A program made the translations under genes and the position numbers. Below, one piece after another: positions 12,101-25,422 of a stretch of 64,000 nt of DNA. Origin of the DNA: Cavia porcellus. Its lineage: Eukaryota > Chordata > Mammalia > Rodentia > Caviidae. How positions within the stretch are numbered: position 1 is the first letter of the stretch; each line of letters opens with the position of its first letter. The stretch lies in the NCBI RefSeq assembly GCF_034190915.1, contig NW_026947499.1:2603950-2667949 (forward strand). The letters run 5' to 3'. The notes under the pieces are model-generated. The model had not been told where the DNA came from and ran no database searches. It saw only the letters and a list, made by a program, of their open reading frames with translations.

Positions 12101-14897
12101 GTTTAAACACAATGCCCATTCCCAGATATCATAATATTATTAGCAATGAGAGGGGAAATTTCATCTGTTCGTAGTAAATGCATTGCCAGAGATTTTTGAT
12201 AATTATATTGTATGTATACATTTTAGTTTGCTTCTTATTTATATGTAATAATGCATGGCTTTTATGCTTTAAGACCTATACTTGTGTATCATTTTTTTCT
12301 AGCAGAATTGACAGTGTTTCAAGTTTCCTTTTAAACTAATCATTAACACTACAGTGAAAGAAAAACCTGGTCTATGAACCATGAATACTTTGCTTATTAG
12401 AATTAATTCCAGCCATGGCCAGCTCTTTTCCATAATGGATGAATTCTAAAGACATTATTTGCTATTTAGGAGCCATGCCCCTGTAGTGTCCATGCCGAGT
12501 GGTGAGGGGCACCTCCTGCTGCCCCATGAGAGGTGGGGTCCCTACTGCCCCATCCTGCATACTCAGATCCCTTGGGTGCCAGCTGAGCATGGGGATTCCC
12601 ATAAACAAACCATCAATGGTTCCTAAGATCTCAAGACTGGGGCAGGTCCAGGACTGAGTACAGAGTGGACTTTGTGGCTTAAATCCTCCTGTCCTCTAAG
12701 GTCACCTGCATTTGGGGTCAGACATGAGCAGTAATGATTTTATTCCTTCATATTCACATGGCACACATCCTTGGCCACTGTGTGTGGGTCAGACACCTTG
12801 GGAGCCTCTGCTGGCCCCGGACTCTGCCCCTGAAAGACACAACAAGGAGGCAGACAGAAAGAGCATGCCCTACCCCACTGAGAGGAGCGGACAGTGGTCA
12901 GTGAGAGCATTGATCCACAGGAAGCGGAAGCAGCACACTAAAGAGACATCTGCACACCGTGTTTATGGAGTGGCCTTCCCAGTGCAGGGGGCCAGAACTG
13001 GGGACAGTCATTGGTCCCGTCCATCATTGTGACAGTGAAAAGCCATGCAGGGGATTTTCTCCTGTCCCTGTGAGACTTAGCATCCCTAGTTCAGAACATA
13101 ATCCAGATTAGACTGAAAGAAGTCACCTAGTTCTGACTCCACCTGTTTCTACAGTTAGTAAGGGGTGGGTCCACTCAAGAAGAAGCCAGTGAAGTGGGCA
13201 GAGCCTCCGAGCCGTGCTGGCCAGGGTGTAGGCATGGGAGGATGTGAAGGCCACATCTAAAGTCACCACCTGGGAACAGCACAGGCAGCAGCACGACAGT
13301 GTTGGGGACAGGTAGGAGAGGACAGAGCTGTACAGGGAAGGATTGTCCACTCATACTTAAAGGCTGAGGTCTGTACAGAGCTGGAAGCAAACATGAATGT
13401 CACAGGACATCAGTCTTCTTGTCAAATAACTATTGGGGGACATTTACATGGGTGTGATGCTTCTCACTTAGAATGGCCATGGTCCTCAGCTCTTCCCCAA
13501 TTAACAACAAAGCAGCAATAAATCAACAAAAACGCAAAAAATACACAACATAGAAATAAAAATAGCTGCCACCTAGCAATAAAGCCTGTAAGTGATGTAC
13601 AGAACCCACAGCAATGAACATGTGAAGCTGCCCTGAAGGTGGTGAAAGAACACTCCAGTCTACAGCAGGACACGCCCCGATCCTGGGTGGGCAGCACAGA
13701 AAGACGGAAATCCTGCATAAACCATTTCATAAAGAAAAAGCTATGGCTAGAAATTTCCAAATAGGGAAGAATCTCAAGGAGATTTTAGAAAGATTGTTGT
13801 TAGGAAGGGGTTCTCTGCTTATCATTCAAACAGCTTACATATTATCAATAGTCATGTGAAACTGTTTGAAGCCAGTGGTAAGGCAGAGAAACCAGTCAGA
13901 GCCTGGAATAAAACGTCTGGAAACAAACCCAGAATTCATTAGTATTTTATTAGAATTTTGAGCATGATAAATGTGCTACTTCCAGTGAATAATAAATTAA
14001 ACATTCACATACACTTTTATAAATGAAGCAAATCTGCCCTACAAACTATTGGGATTCACTTTAGAAAATGGCAAGCCTAGGCGTCCTCTACAGGATGATA
14101 CAAACTTACATCGACTGAAGATCACCACACACAGGCATAAAACCACAGCAGCACAGCTTCGTGGCTACAGCCTCAGTGCCCTGATGAGCAAGAGCTGCCC
14201 TCTACTCTTCTGTGACTTGCCCCGTCCCAATTCACAGCCCCCTTCCACAGAGGGACAGATGTCACTTACTGAAACGAGGGTTTCCTTGGTCAGCAAGGGG
14301 CCCAGGAATGCTGTCCCCTCCTGCAGGGCTGGCAGGTCCCTCAGGAATGGGGTGTCAGTTCCAGATTCTTGATACTACCATCTCCTCTCCAGTCTCCACT
14401 GATCACAGCTGACCCTGGTGGACAGAACAGTGCTCTGGCTTCCTCCTACATCACAGGTGCAGTGTGCTGCTTCCCGCTGTGAAGGGCTGTGAGCCGTGTC
14501 AGATCCCTCAGGCTAAGTGGACTGCAGGGGCCTCTCTCCCACACTGCTCCTGGGCTGGGCTTGAAAATGCCGTGCACCTGGTACCTCCTGGTCCCCTGGA
14601 AATGTGCCACAGAAACTCTCTCCATTCCATCACCTGCAATCCTGGGTCCCTGGGTTCCCACCCGGCTGCTCTGCAGTGGAGACAGGAAGCAGGAGATGGC
14701 TTTGCCCAGAGATTCTTTTAGTTTTCCACTTTCCACTTCATCTTTTCTGAGACAACAAGGACCCCCTGGGGTGGCTCCAATGAGAGAAAAGCCACATGAT
14801 GGGCTAGAAAGAGAAAGCACCAAGAAGTGGAAATGTGTGGCCTACTGTATAGTGGTGCGATCCCTTTTTAATAAACATAAGACAGAAAGTGAATCTT
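9111..14897. other. Intergenic, mostly unrecognised
   Basis: Mixed-composition sequence without long reading frames. The only structured item is the A-rich tract at 9655-9694. The ORFs at 11632-12036 and 14489-14941 have no recognisable domains. Confidence 0.5.
9655..9694. repeat. A-rich tract
   Basis: aaacaaacaaaattaaaaca followed by 13 As. It looks like a retroposon tail, but no element body is recognised upstream. Confidence 0.7.
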
Positions 14898-15016
14898 TAT
14901 CTGCTATCTACATAGGAAAGGCTTTTTGTCTTAAAAAATAGTAAGTCATAAATAGAATATCTGATATCCAGATAGGAAGGACTTTTTGTCTTAAAATTAC
15001 TAAGCCATAAAAGGAA
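14898..15016. repeat. Two-unit 60-bp tandem duplication
   Basis: Unit 1 (14898-14957) and unit 2 (14958-15016) both run tatctg..atc, then ataggaa, ctttttgtcttaaaa, taagtcataaa or taagccataaa, and end in gaa. They differ at several positions, so the duplication is not recent. Function unknown. Confidence 0.8.
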
Positions 15017-15325
15017 ATTACATAAGTGGCTGCACAATGTTGTAAAACTACTTATTAAAATGAATTATAGGCAAACTAGATGGCAAACAAAAACTGGGGG
15101 AGTATTTACAGGAAAGAAGACCCAGCGTTGCATCTTTAATATACAAGGAACACTTGTAAATCTGCCGATGCAAATGCAAACAACTTAATAAAATAGGAGT
15201 CATGAACAGCCAAGAAGGAAATGAAAGTAATATTATAGGAAATAGATATTTGGGGAAAATACTCAATGCTAAAAAAAAATCCATGACGAACAACGCCTGA
15301 AGATGTACACTGTATACTTCAGATA

Positions 15326-15418
15326 ACTTTGTTTGTTTGTTTGCTTGGTTTTTGGTTTCAGGGATCGAACCCATGACCTCATCTGACCAAGGGAAGCTAA
15401 GTCCCCAGCCAAACAGAT
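15326..15418 (-). mobile_element. tRNA-derived (ID-type) SINE, decayed
   Basis: On + (GTTT)n then ttcagggatcgaacccatga (B box reverse complement, gttcgatcc exact) and aagctaagtccccagcc (A-box end). Confidence 0.6.
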
Positions 15419-15867
15419 AGTTTTTAGACTTACTTTCTTTGCTGGTAAATGATGTTGAAATAGGCACTGCCACAGTATAAATATTTTAATTGGCAACATG
15501 AATTCAAGCCTGATAGTAAGTAGTAAGCTCTACTCTAATTTTACTCCTTAGTGAGCAGAGATTAAGTTACAGTAAAAGCTTCTGGGTGAAATGAAAGTTC
15601 TCGTGTTCAGACAGCATTAGTCAGCAGTGGAATGCGGCTGGATAGAAAACATGAGACATGTGAACCATGAGATAGAAAAGTGAGAAATATAGAAATGGGC
15701 TCCCCGGATGAGCTGAAGGTTACCCCAGGCTGACATTTTGCTATTCAGTAACTGCCATTGTGTTGGAATTAGTGGAGAAACCAGTGTCTTCTAACCCTTA
15801 CTGAAATCACCCATGGTGATAATGATGAATTCACATGAGAGTTTCAATGGGTAATTCTACAAACCTT

Positions 15868-15969
15868 GATGGTGGTGATGGCTGGGACGGCAGTGCTGAG
15901 TGATGGTGATGACACTGATTATGGTGGTGATGGTGCCAGCTGTGATGATGGCAGTGATGATGTGGTCAT
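15868..15969. repeat. Degenerate GAT/GGT trinucleotide array
   Basis: Irregular repeats of gatggtgat and gatgatgg. The acidic-looking ORF here (D- and G-rich) is an effect of the array. Confidence 0.7.
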
Positions 15970-16404
15970 GCTAAAGGAGAAATTACAAGGGGGAAATATC
16001 AAAATGTATCACAATATGGGTGATATGATTATGGTTGGTATGGTAGTGACCAAGATGCTATTACTTTTAACCTGACCTTTTGCCTGATCTCAGTGTGGTA
16101 AGGATTTTACATGGATGAAACCTCACTGAAACCTCACAGAAACAGGCTATGGTTAAGGGAATTACTGTTTTCCTCCTTCAGTTTGTAAGAGAAGCAGGCA
16201 CAGAGGATTCAAGGGTTTCATGTACTGAGGGAGAGGGGCTCTCAGATGTTTACGGGTCATTTCTAAGGACTACAGTCTTTCTGTGGTATTTTCCTAGTCA
16301 CCTGGATTCAGGGTTCCAAGAACTGGCTGCATGTTGGACGTGACTGGCATCTGTATCGTAAGGACCAGTGTTTGGGGTCACCCTGGAAGAGGTGAACTGT
16401 AACA

Positions 16405-16545
16405 TGGATGGGGCTCAGCACAGAGCCTGGCCCATGAGGCAAGGACCTTGTCTTTTATCTCCCCCGACCACAGTGCTCTAACAGTGCCGCATATAGAAAA
16501 CGTCTTGTATGTATCTGCCAAATGGCTGCAGGAATGAGTAAACAA
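16405..16545 (+). mobile_element. L2 3'-end remnant
   Basis: aaggaccttgtcttttatct, accacagtgctctaacagtg, then ccgcatatagaaaac and aaatggctgcaggaatgagt follow the layout of the L2 3' end. Confidence 0.5.
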
Positions 16546-19145
16546 AACAGGAAATCAGGTCTCCTTAACACTGGAGCTGAGGACAGTCTCGCTGGAGAAT
16601 CTGGAAACGAATTACGGCAGCATGTCCAGTTCCACCACAGACTTAGGGTCTGTGCAGTTCCCGGCTCACAGCTCTGCCCTTGAAAACATCTTCACCCCAC
16701 TCACTGGACAGAAGCCCCCAGGAAGGCTTGCTGTCCTCAGTCGTCGAAGCGGGTGAGGGGAGGTTGTGGCTGCGTGGAGCTCCAGCGATAATTGCACAGA
16801 AACAGATCAGAGTGGAATGAACAGGGACAGCCAATCTGTGCCTGCTATCAGCAGCTCTCTCTCTCCTGCTATTTCAGAAGTTAATTCCAGCTCAGCTGCA
16901 CAGCCTCGCTCCTGTAGGAAACAAATCACTTCTCACACTGAAGGAGGAACCATGGTTCCCTGAAGTGTGGTGCTCTGAAAGCCAAACTCCCTTTTCTATC
17001 TATGATCAAATCTTCCAAACAAAAAGGTTCAAATAAATAGCCTGAATTCCAAATAACTTTATAACTTAAGGAATCCTCTTCCTACCTTTTATATATCATT
17101 CGCAGAGATATTTTTATATACGAAACAGTGACAACAGCCAATACAAACTCAAATCATTCCCAGGAAGCAGCTGTGGAGGCAGAATTCTCTGGAGCTGGGC
17201 ACCCTTCACCCTTCTAGTGGACAGATGGGGAGAGCTCGTTTGTTTCCTTTACTGGTTTAGTAGGTGATTTTTCCCACAACTTCAAAGGGAGGTGGAGTGA
17301 TGCCAAATCCAGGGTTGCATGGAGAAGGAGTTGATAATGTACATTTCTCTAGTATGCAGAATGGAGGCTGGCTGTGGACGCTAAGCTGGCCCTAACCCTT
17401 ATTTTCTCTCCAACACAAGGATGAAGAATCCAGATGTCTCCAGTCCCACCCATGTTTCGAAAAGCAATGCACCCCCGAGTATAGCACCACCATTCTGGAG
17501 CAGAAATCCTAAGCAGCATGACAGGGACAAAGCATTCTGCAGAGAGCTGGTGTCTGACACTCCTGGGGGATGCACTGTCTGATGAAAGCAAGCTGGAGAG
17601 GATTGAAGAAGCCCACAGCTGGGGACCGGGAGGGTTGGCAAGGGGCTGGTGCTCCATCACACTGGTCTTGCTCCCCATCTCTCTCGTCTGTGTTGTGCAC
17701 AGCAATGTGCCTGTTCTCAACCACCCATCACAGAAAGGGGGTCCACGAAGAACAGTGAGGTCACTTGGCTAAATGAGCACAGGCAGGAAAAGGCTGACAC
17801 TGCCCTCCCTCTGCTGCCACAGCCCCTCCCCCCCCGCCCCATTGGCTGTCTCCTGTCCCCCAGAAGGGCCCTCCAAGCCCGGAGCTCACTGCTCTCTTGG
17901 TAATTGCTTGCAGAGGAGGCTGCCTCTGCCAGGCTGCTCTGAGAAGTGATTAAGAAAGAGAAGGCTTTGCTAGCTCTGAGCTCAGACGTTTTATCTCAAT
18001 TACGTGACATTCAGGAGAGAGAAAATGCAGTTTCCCTTCAGTTCTCTGGTCTCCCTGTGCTTTGGAGAGTTCCAGAAATAACAGGGTCAGAATCGTAGTC
18101 GGTGAAGGACATTCGGAGGCTCCACCTCGCCTCTCAGTTATCACGCCTGTCCACAGAGAACTGGGTAGGAAGTTCGTTTCATCCTGCTGGGCCCATGAAA
18201 TACTGCTGTTTCTCACTTTCTCAAGATCCCTGAGGCAGGCATCTTCGGAAGGGAAAATTTGGGTTATTTTGGTTCCGACTAGAGCTGCAGTCCGAGGTCG
18301 GGCAGAGGCACTGCTCTGGGCCCATCTGGCAACCAGGATGGCAGCGGGGGATTAAGTCAGAGCAGAGGACAGAGCTCACGTCCAGGAAGGAGAGCAGGGA
18401 GAGGAAGGAGCCGGAGTGTCGCTGTCTCCTTCTAAGGTCACTCCAGCAGTTCCCCACCCTGGGGACGGAGCCTTTCACACAGGGGTCTTGGAGGAAGACG
18501 CAACATCCAGATATTAGAGAATACACTGAATTATTTCCATGCTTGTTTGATTATCTTCTTTCCCTAAAACAGAATGAAGCAAGTAAAATGACTTTAAAGT
18601 GTCTTATAGAGCTAACCTCACCCGTTACACAGATGCACACACAGGCACACACACATGCACACGCAGCCATGTGTGTATCTTCTTCACTTTCCACCACGAT
18701 AAAGTTTGGCCCTTTCTTCCCACCACACATTTTGGCTCCTTCTTTTTCTTCTAATCTTAAATTTGTCACAGTGTTTTTATTTTCAACAGTTGCAAAAGCC
18801 TCGCTGAGGTAAATGAGCACTAAAACACGATGCAGGTGCACAGTATGGTACTGTCACACAAGTGTGCAGGGCCCCAGAATCCCCACAGCAGGCTAAGGAA
18901 TGCACCTCTCCTTACACTGACCACTTCTACAGGTGCCTAGAGCAGACACATGAGACCTGGCCTCTTGGAAAATGTGGAGGAGACAGAATACTCTTGTTAA
19001 TTACACTCACCTGGATTACATTGGGTGTCAGAACTCACTCATCCTATGCAACCAGAGCTCTGTGACTTTGTTATGACATCGCCCCATTTCTCTTTCCCAG
19101 CAGCCCCTGTGAACCATCCTGCTGCCTTCCACCTGCTGAAGGCCC
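16546..19145. other. Intergenic, nothing recognised beyond simple repeats
   Basis: GC-moderate sequence holding an interrupted (CA)n near 18630. No exon-like structure could be supported. Confidence 0.5.
18630..18675. repeat. Interrupted (CA)n
   Basis: cacacacaggcacacacaca-type sequence with G interruptions. Confidence 0.75.
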
Positions 19146-19320
19146 AGCCATCCATCTCCTAGGAGTTTATCCAGCTGAGATACTACCAGAACCATAAAGA
19201 GACGCCTGCACCGTGGGGTTCCCGCAGTTCAGTTCACAGTAGCCGGGCTGTAGAAGTATCCAGTATGCCTGTCCACAGACGGGTGCTTATGACACAGCCC
19301 AGCTGTTCCCCTGTCCAGCA
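19146..19320 (+). mobile_element. Very old L1 ORF2 3' fragment (probable)
   Basis: The order of motifs cctaggagtttatcc, cagttcagttcacagtagcc and a cctgtccacagacgg-like segment mirrors the end of L1 ORF2, encoding the LLGIFPE, FIAAQF and CPSTEEW region in the intact copies. Strong decay. Confidence 0.5.
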
Positions 19321-21349
19321 GAGGAAACCCAGCCTGGACCCCTGAGAGATTCACCATCACCCACCCTTGGCTCCTGTTGCTTAGCTGTCTCTCTCTTCAG
19401 GTCTTTTATGTTTTCTATTTTTTCCAGTTCCCAATATTTACTCCTTCTCTATGTAAAGCAATTTCATCTACTCTGGGTTTTTTTTCTCTTTTTTTTTATA
19501 GCACATCTTCAAGATATTTTTCTTTTGCTTCCTCTTTCTACAATTGTAAATCGGAGAGCTATTGGCCTCCTAACTGTTAAATTAGGAAAACACATCTCAC
19601 TGGCTCAGGAGATGGAAAGCAGAATCGTGGATTGCAGGAATGGGGCAAAGCAGAGAGGGAGAATCTGCCACAGAGGTGAGAGCTAGAGGGAACTGAAGTC
19701 CTGGAAGTGAGGACCACAGGGGAGACCGAGGAGAAAGTGAGGATCAGACTGAGGCCCAGCGTGGAGACCTCACTGCATGCAGCATGTGTGTGAAGGGCCT
19801 TCAGGGCTGGGTTCAGTGCTCCAGTGAGATAAAACCATCTCCCTCTGTCTGCACCACAGCAACTTGCAGTCAGGCAGTCAAGCTGGTGGGGAGCCTCGAA
19901 TGACTCCAAGAACGCAGACTGCTTCTGCATTTCTGCTTCACTGACATAACTCAAAGGCAATCTTACCACCTGACACAAGATAGCCCATCACCATACAGGC
20001 ATTGCAATCATGTTCTGACTGCAAGAAAGATCGAGAATCTGTTGACTCAAACAGATTTTCCCTTCTCACCATGCCTGCTCCATTTCGGGAGTCTATTGAA
20101 AACTCTAGCAGAACCGAATTTCCATTATTCGGAACTTCACTGCTGGTCACACAGAGTTGGAGACAGTGGAGCCACGGTTCAGTCTGAGTTCTGGATTTCA
20201 AGGAATCCGGTGGGTAATAGGTGGCCCCAGTCCTCCACCTTCTCCTCTGGCTCTGATCAAGGGGCTCCTCTCCTGGGATTCATCTCTATCCAAGGACAGC
20301 GGGCAGCAGCTAGACCCGGGAGCTGGGAGCACAGCTGTCAGGTGCATCCCTGTCCCTGGCATGGGCCTTGCTGGGCCACCTCTCAGTCACAGCTATCTGT
20401 GTGCAGCCCTCTGGCTGCACACCCCATCAGCTCTGCGTGCCTCCCTCCCTCAGCAGGGGAGAAGGTGTCGCTGTGCTCCTGTCACCCGCTGGCCTTCCCT
20501 GTGTGCTGCTCTGCATGGTCTGTCCATCACCTCCCCAAGGCTGCCCACTCATCTGTTCATCGCAGGGTCCTCAGCTGTGCAGAGACTTCTCTAAACCCCA
20601 CGGGCCCAACTCTGAGGACAGCGCTGGGCGAGAGCAGCTCTGACCCCATGCTCAGGTGGACGCTGCAAAATCACTAGTGACCAGGAAGCCCAAGACCACC
20701 TCTTTGGTGCGGGCAGCTGGAGGCACCCACTCTGTCACCTGTGGTGTAACTGCCACAGTGGGACTCTCAGAACACACATCCCAGTTCAGAAGGGCACACA
20801 GGTATTTTTTTTAACAAGGAAATACACTTCTATTTCACATCCTCATCTCCCTGAGTGCTGTAAACTTATCTCACTGGACTCTGGGTCTTAGCTCGTGCAG
20901 CTCTGCCTGATGCCATTTGTCAAAGTCACATCAGAGCCCAGGCCAAGGAAGGGGCATCTGGCCTCTGGTCATGCTTGTCCGTGCCTCACTCTGAGGTGAG
21001 CAGTCTCTCCTGACCCCTCATGACCCACTCGGGGGATTAATGTTGTGTCCATTCATCCTCCTTGGCCTGGGGTGCTCCAGACAGTGAGTACAAAGGCTGC
21101 TGTCATTACTCCTCACCACCATAAGTAGCATAAGGTGCCTAAGGGTCCCCGAGTCCCTCTCAAGACTTTAAGGGGCTTTGTTTGTTTTCTTCCATTAGAA
21201 TACTGTCTACTCCTCCCTTCATCCCTCACTTCTTCTCCAAACTTCAGACTGTTGATGTGGTGTCTCATCTTAATCTTGGAAAGCTTTAATCCACTGTTTC
21301 TCCAAATATTCCTTTTTCTCTGTTTCCCTTTACTATTCCAAATATGTTT

Positions 21350-21425
21350 CTATCCTATCCTATCCTATCCTATCCTATCCTATCCTATCCTACCCTATCC
21401 TATTCTATCCTACTCTATTCTATTC
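21350..21425. repeat. (TATCC)n pentanucleotide microsatellite
   Basis: About eight perfect TATCC units followed by variant TACCC, TATTC and TACTC units to 21425. Confidence 0.93.
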
Positions 21426-21767
21426 TGCATTTCTGAATAGTTGCCTAACCCCAGAGAGTTCCCTGTGAGCCCTTCTGTCTCATCACTTGGGCGGTTACTC
21501 CTGCCCTATCTGTAAAGTTCAGGCTTCTTTCCTGGGCCACAAAACTCTACTGATGAGACAGCCCAGGTGCTTCTCATTGGTGCTACAGTGGTAGTTTTTT
21601 ATTTCTAGAGTTTCCTCATGATGTGTCTTGGTATTGTTTTAGCTTTCCGATTACATTACTCCTCTGACTCTGCAGTTGCCCGCATTTCATGTTAGAACCC
21701 TCAGCATACGAAGAGGTCCTGCCCAGTTACTGCAGTATCTCCATCACATCAGAGTGTCACTCTTATC

Positions 21768-21860
21768 TTTTTTTGGTGGGCAGGGTCAGCTTTGGGGTGG
21801 AATCCAGGGCCTCACACACGCCAGGGGAGGACAAATATTATTCTGCTGGATGCTCTTTAA
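21768..21860 (-). mobile_element. ID-type SINE, decayed
   Basis: On + a T run is followed by gtcagctttggggtggaatc and cagggcctcacacacg, the reverse complement of an ID body. Confidence 0.5.
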
Positions 21861-24113
21861 ACTGAGTTTTCCTTGCATTCGCACAGCTTGTAAATTTTTG
21901 GTAGCATCAGGCCATATCAACTGAAGCAAGCAGGCCCTTGGGCTGATGACCACCTGTGCCCAGGTGCAGCTGCCGGCCTGGGTGTCAAGTCCTTTCTTTT
22001 CTGGCTTTGTCTGCTGCTGACTTAGGGTTTCCTCTCATAAAAAGCCCATGCCTCATGCCTCTTTTGGTACCGCTGATCATATTGGATCCTTGCTGGTGGG
22101 GAGACAGGGTGGGCACAGCAGCCCGTGCTGCCGAAGCTCCAGTCAGATCCGCGTCCTTTAGGGGCCTCTGTTGGGGCTGCAGTGCTTGTGTTTCTCCCCT
22201 GAGAGAACTGTCCTGCTCTGTTTTCCATTCCTTCCCATGACAGTGGCCTTCGTAATTTATCTCCGTGACACTCTCCCCGACCTCAGTAGGTGAGGGAGCT
22301 TGCTGGCTCTGGACAGGGAGTTGTGTCCTGCTGTGATCACCCTGGCCACCTCTCTCTCTGCACAGTCCCTGTCTGTGGTGGAGGAGGCTCTGAGCTTACT
22401 TCACTGCCAGTCCTCATCTCCATGCTGGATCTACCGGAGCCTCCCTGGGGTCTCTGCAGTGGAAATGTGGCAAAGTCCTCAGATGATAAAGCACACAAAC
22501 CACACCTTCCTGGCTGCTCCTGTGTCCCCACACCCGCACCTCAGCCGTGTCACCACTGCACTCACTCTGCAGGCTCAGGGCTCCTGAGTCTCCTGCTCCA
22601 GGGAAGGTGACCTTGGAGGTGGCTGTCCGAGTCACCTGTCCCTCCAGGTTTCAGGCTGGCACTTCCCTTATATCTCCATGTTAGGTGTCAGACTGAATTC
22701 CCAGTTACTGACCATGCTTGAGTCAGGGCTTCTGGATGCCAGCCGCAGAAAGCACGGTAATTGCTTCAGCTGGAATCTCAGGCAGGACAAATTTGACCTT
22801 AAGCACTGGGAAGGGAAGGACCTCAGGTAACAGAGTAGAGGGTTTTAGTTCCTCGAAGGGTCTAAGGAAAGCAAGTGAGTTTCAGGCACCCAGCTTTGCT
22901 TGGTTGTTAGTATACAGGAGACACTTGCAAGTTCTTTCCAGGTTGGAGCTAAAGTAGGAGCCCCTGTCTACAATGTTTTGAAAAAAGTCCTTAAAACCTA
23001 AATTTAAGCTGTGAGTCATCTAAGGAGTAGCGGCTACCTAGTGAGATCCTGGATCCCTGACCCATGCAGCTCGGATCCCAGATTCCCGCTTGCTGAACCC
23101 TAAAGCACCTCAGAGGCAGGAGCTGCCCCGAAGCCTTACAGACTCTGCTTCTGCTTCACACTAGGCAGGATGCAGCCTTCAGGAGCACAGCTTCTCCGTG
23201 GCAGTCACCTATCACTGAAGATCAGGAGAGGGAAGAGGGCCAGATCAGTTCTGCTGGTGAGAAAATCCTGCCAGGGCAGCTAGCACACTTTCAGCTGAAA
23301 CTCCAGGCAGCTGCATTTATGGCAGAAAGCTTTCTCCTTCTCACCTGCTGAGCTGTGGACATCCAGGGGTGGTGTCTGCAGTGAAGCCAGCTCCTAACTG
23401 ATAGAGGTTTTCCTGTCTCTCAGCTCCGCTGCCTACAGTAAAGTGTCTCTGCCAGAGTTCTGTTCCCTGATGTAGGTGTGGATCTGAACCCAGAAACCTA
23501 TGAGATCCTGGACAGAGGCGGACCTGGGGATAGATTCAGAGCTACATGGAGAGGGAAAGTGCTGGTCCACCCACATCTGTAACCTACGATCTTGAGTGCT
23601 GTCCTGAAGCCTGGCCCAGGCCTGATTCTCAGTGGGCTCCGGCTGGGGTGGAGTTCATTCAGCAGCATCTACTCCTCACCAGCCCTGGCCTCCCTCTGCC
23701 TTCCTCTGCCCACTACCATCACCCAGCTGTCCACTCACTGTCCCCTGAGGGGCAGCTGGCAGGAAGCAGGTTTGTGCTGCCCTCTCTCTACTCTGAAGGC
23801 TGATGGGAGGGCCTGTTTGTGGGTGGGGCCTGTGTTAACTCTGAAGTCCTGTGCAGTCCCACAAAGCCACCCCTCACCTTCCAGGAGGGGTAGCATTTTG
23901 TATAATCCGAGCCCAGCTCTTTCACCTAGCAACTCCATAACAGCAAGGACATGCTCTTGAGGAAAACAGCCTGGCCACCATACTGACCAACCAGTGACCA
24001 ACAGTGAGCAAAGACCACTGCAGTTTCTAACCAGTGTGCATCAAAATCGAGTGTGTGAGTATGTGTGTGAGTATTGCCATGGTCACCTTTCAGTCTGAAA
24101 TAAAAACAGATGG

Positions 24114-24222
24114 TAGATGTAGCTCAGTGTGAAGGCCTTGGTTTCATATTCGAGCACTATAATGAAAAAGGCTGAGGTGCATCTCAGTGGTAGAGAGCTT
24201 GCCTAGCATGTAGGTGGTCTAG
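24114..24222 (+). mobile_element. Two ID-like units in tandem
   Basis: The first unit is internally deleted: agatgtagctcagtgtgaag, then an attcgagcac B-box-like site and aatgaaaaa. The second unit is 3'-truncated: ggctgaggtgcatctcagtg, then gagagcttgcctagcatg. Confidence 0.6.
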
Positions 24223-25422
24223 ACTGGCTCCAAGGTAGGAAACTCACAGTGGAAGGATCTGGTGGAGGAGAGAAGGCTGCTTATGGGGCAGGCGGCATCC
24301 AGAGCCAGTGTGACCTGGGCTTATGGGAGCCTTGAGCTGGGGACAGTGCCTGCGTTGCCTTCCCTGAGGCTGAGAATAGTACCTGGGATCCCACTTTGTG
24401 AAGTCGAGCTGAGCTGACAGGAAACAGCACTGTGTCTGGGAGCTGGGTTTGCACTCCCATCCCGTGATGTCCACCCTGTGGGATCACTGTTAGGTCCTTG
24501 ATCTTCCTATGATTTCCCATTTGCAGCACCTGTGCTGTGAAGCCACACATGACCACGCAGAGGAAAGCGTGATCTAGCTCTTGGACACACCAAGGCTTAG
24601 CTGGCTCCAGAACTGCCACACACATGGCCACCTTGGGAATTAGCTCCAGTAAGCGCCTTCCAGATTCTGCAAGGGGAAGCAAGCACCCGTGAGGTCCAGG
24701 CTCAGGAGAGAAGGTCCAGTGTTTCCAGGACACTTCCTACACATGCCAGCGGGAGGAGGACGAGAGAGCAAAGAGCTGCCTCTACTGACACTCACCAAGG
24801 CCTGCAGAGGACAGTTTATGTGCCTCCTAAGTGATAAACTCATGACCTTCAAGGAAAGGTAGAAAATGTACGTGTTTAATTACGCATGATGGAATGAAGT
24901 GCCAAGTGAGGAATCCACCAGCAGATTGAAGGAAAAGCCAAAAAACAACTTTGTAAGAAGCTAAATTACAGGGAGCTGAATTCAAATAGACATGGAATTG
25001 CTAGCGTCCATGGGGGAACAGGGGCTTAATTGAATCTCCACTAGAAATAATTCATTTTCTTATCTAGAGAAAATGTAAAAGAACAATTTAGCTTTGTTAT
25101 CTGTCAGGCATAGTTTATCACCTATAAAGTAGCTGACAGGCCGTGGTGGACCAACATCGATAACTTGGGTGTCATCAGGGCACCAGGGTTAGCATCCCCA
25201 GGCTGGCAGCCCCTCCAGCTCCTGGTTTGTAACTAAAGATTTGATGGTTTCCTCACTGTCCTTGGTTGCTGGGCAGGGGCTGGGCCCACAGGTCCCCACA
25301 GCTGCTGCTCTTCCTTTCAGGCCCTTTGTGGGAAGGGCCTCAGTGGTGTATTAGAACATCTAAAGGTGTTTTTAAAACCACTACTGCAAGAGACTCTTAG
25401 ACTAATGGGCTGAGGGATCAGA

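Larger units (their letters stand above)
19321..25422. other. Intergenic, mostly unrecognised
   Basis: Contains the TATCC repeat and two decayed ID-like elements listed separately. The ORFs at 20042-20677 (211 codons) and 20157-20594 overlap in different frames and lack domain signatures, so they are treated as chance. Confidence 0.5.

Noticed and set aside
15866..16075. Asp/Gly-rich small ORF
   Set aside because: Product of the degenerate GAT/GGT repeat.
20042..20677. 211-codon + strand ORF
   Set aside because: Overlapped by ORFs of similar length in other frames, no domain pattern, Ser/Pro/Leu-rich composition from GC-rich sequence. Treated as chance.
22260..22600. Possible exon (tctctctctgcacag acceptor-like site)
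   Set aside because: No open frame with domain similarity or matching donor could be supported; pyrimidine-AG strings are common in such sequence.
20600..23560. Immunoglobulin V-segment-like remnants
   Set aside because: Only scattered word-level resemblance; no conserved Cys-Trp-Cys framework or recombination signal could be found.
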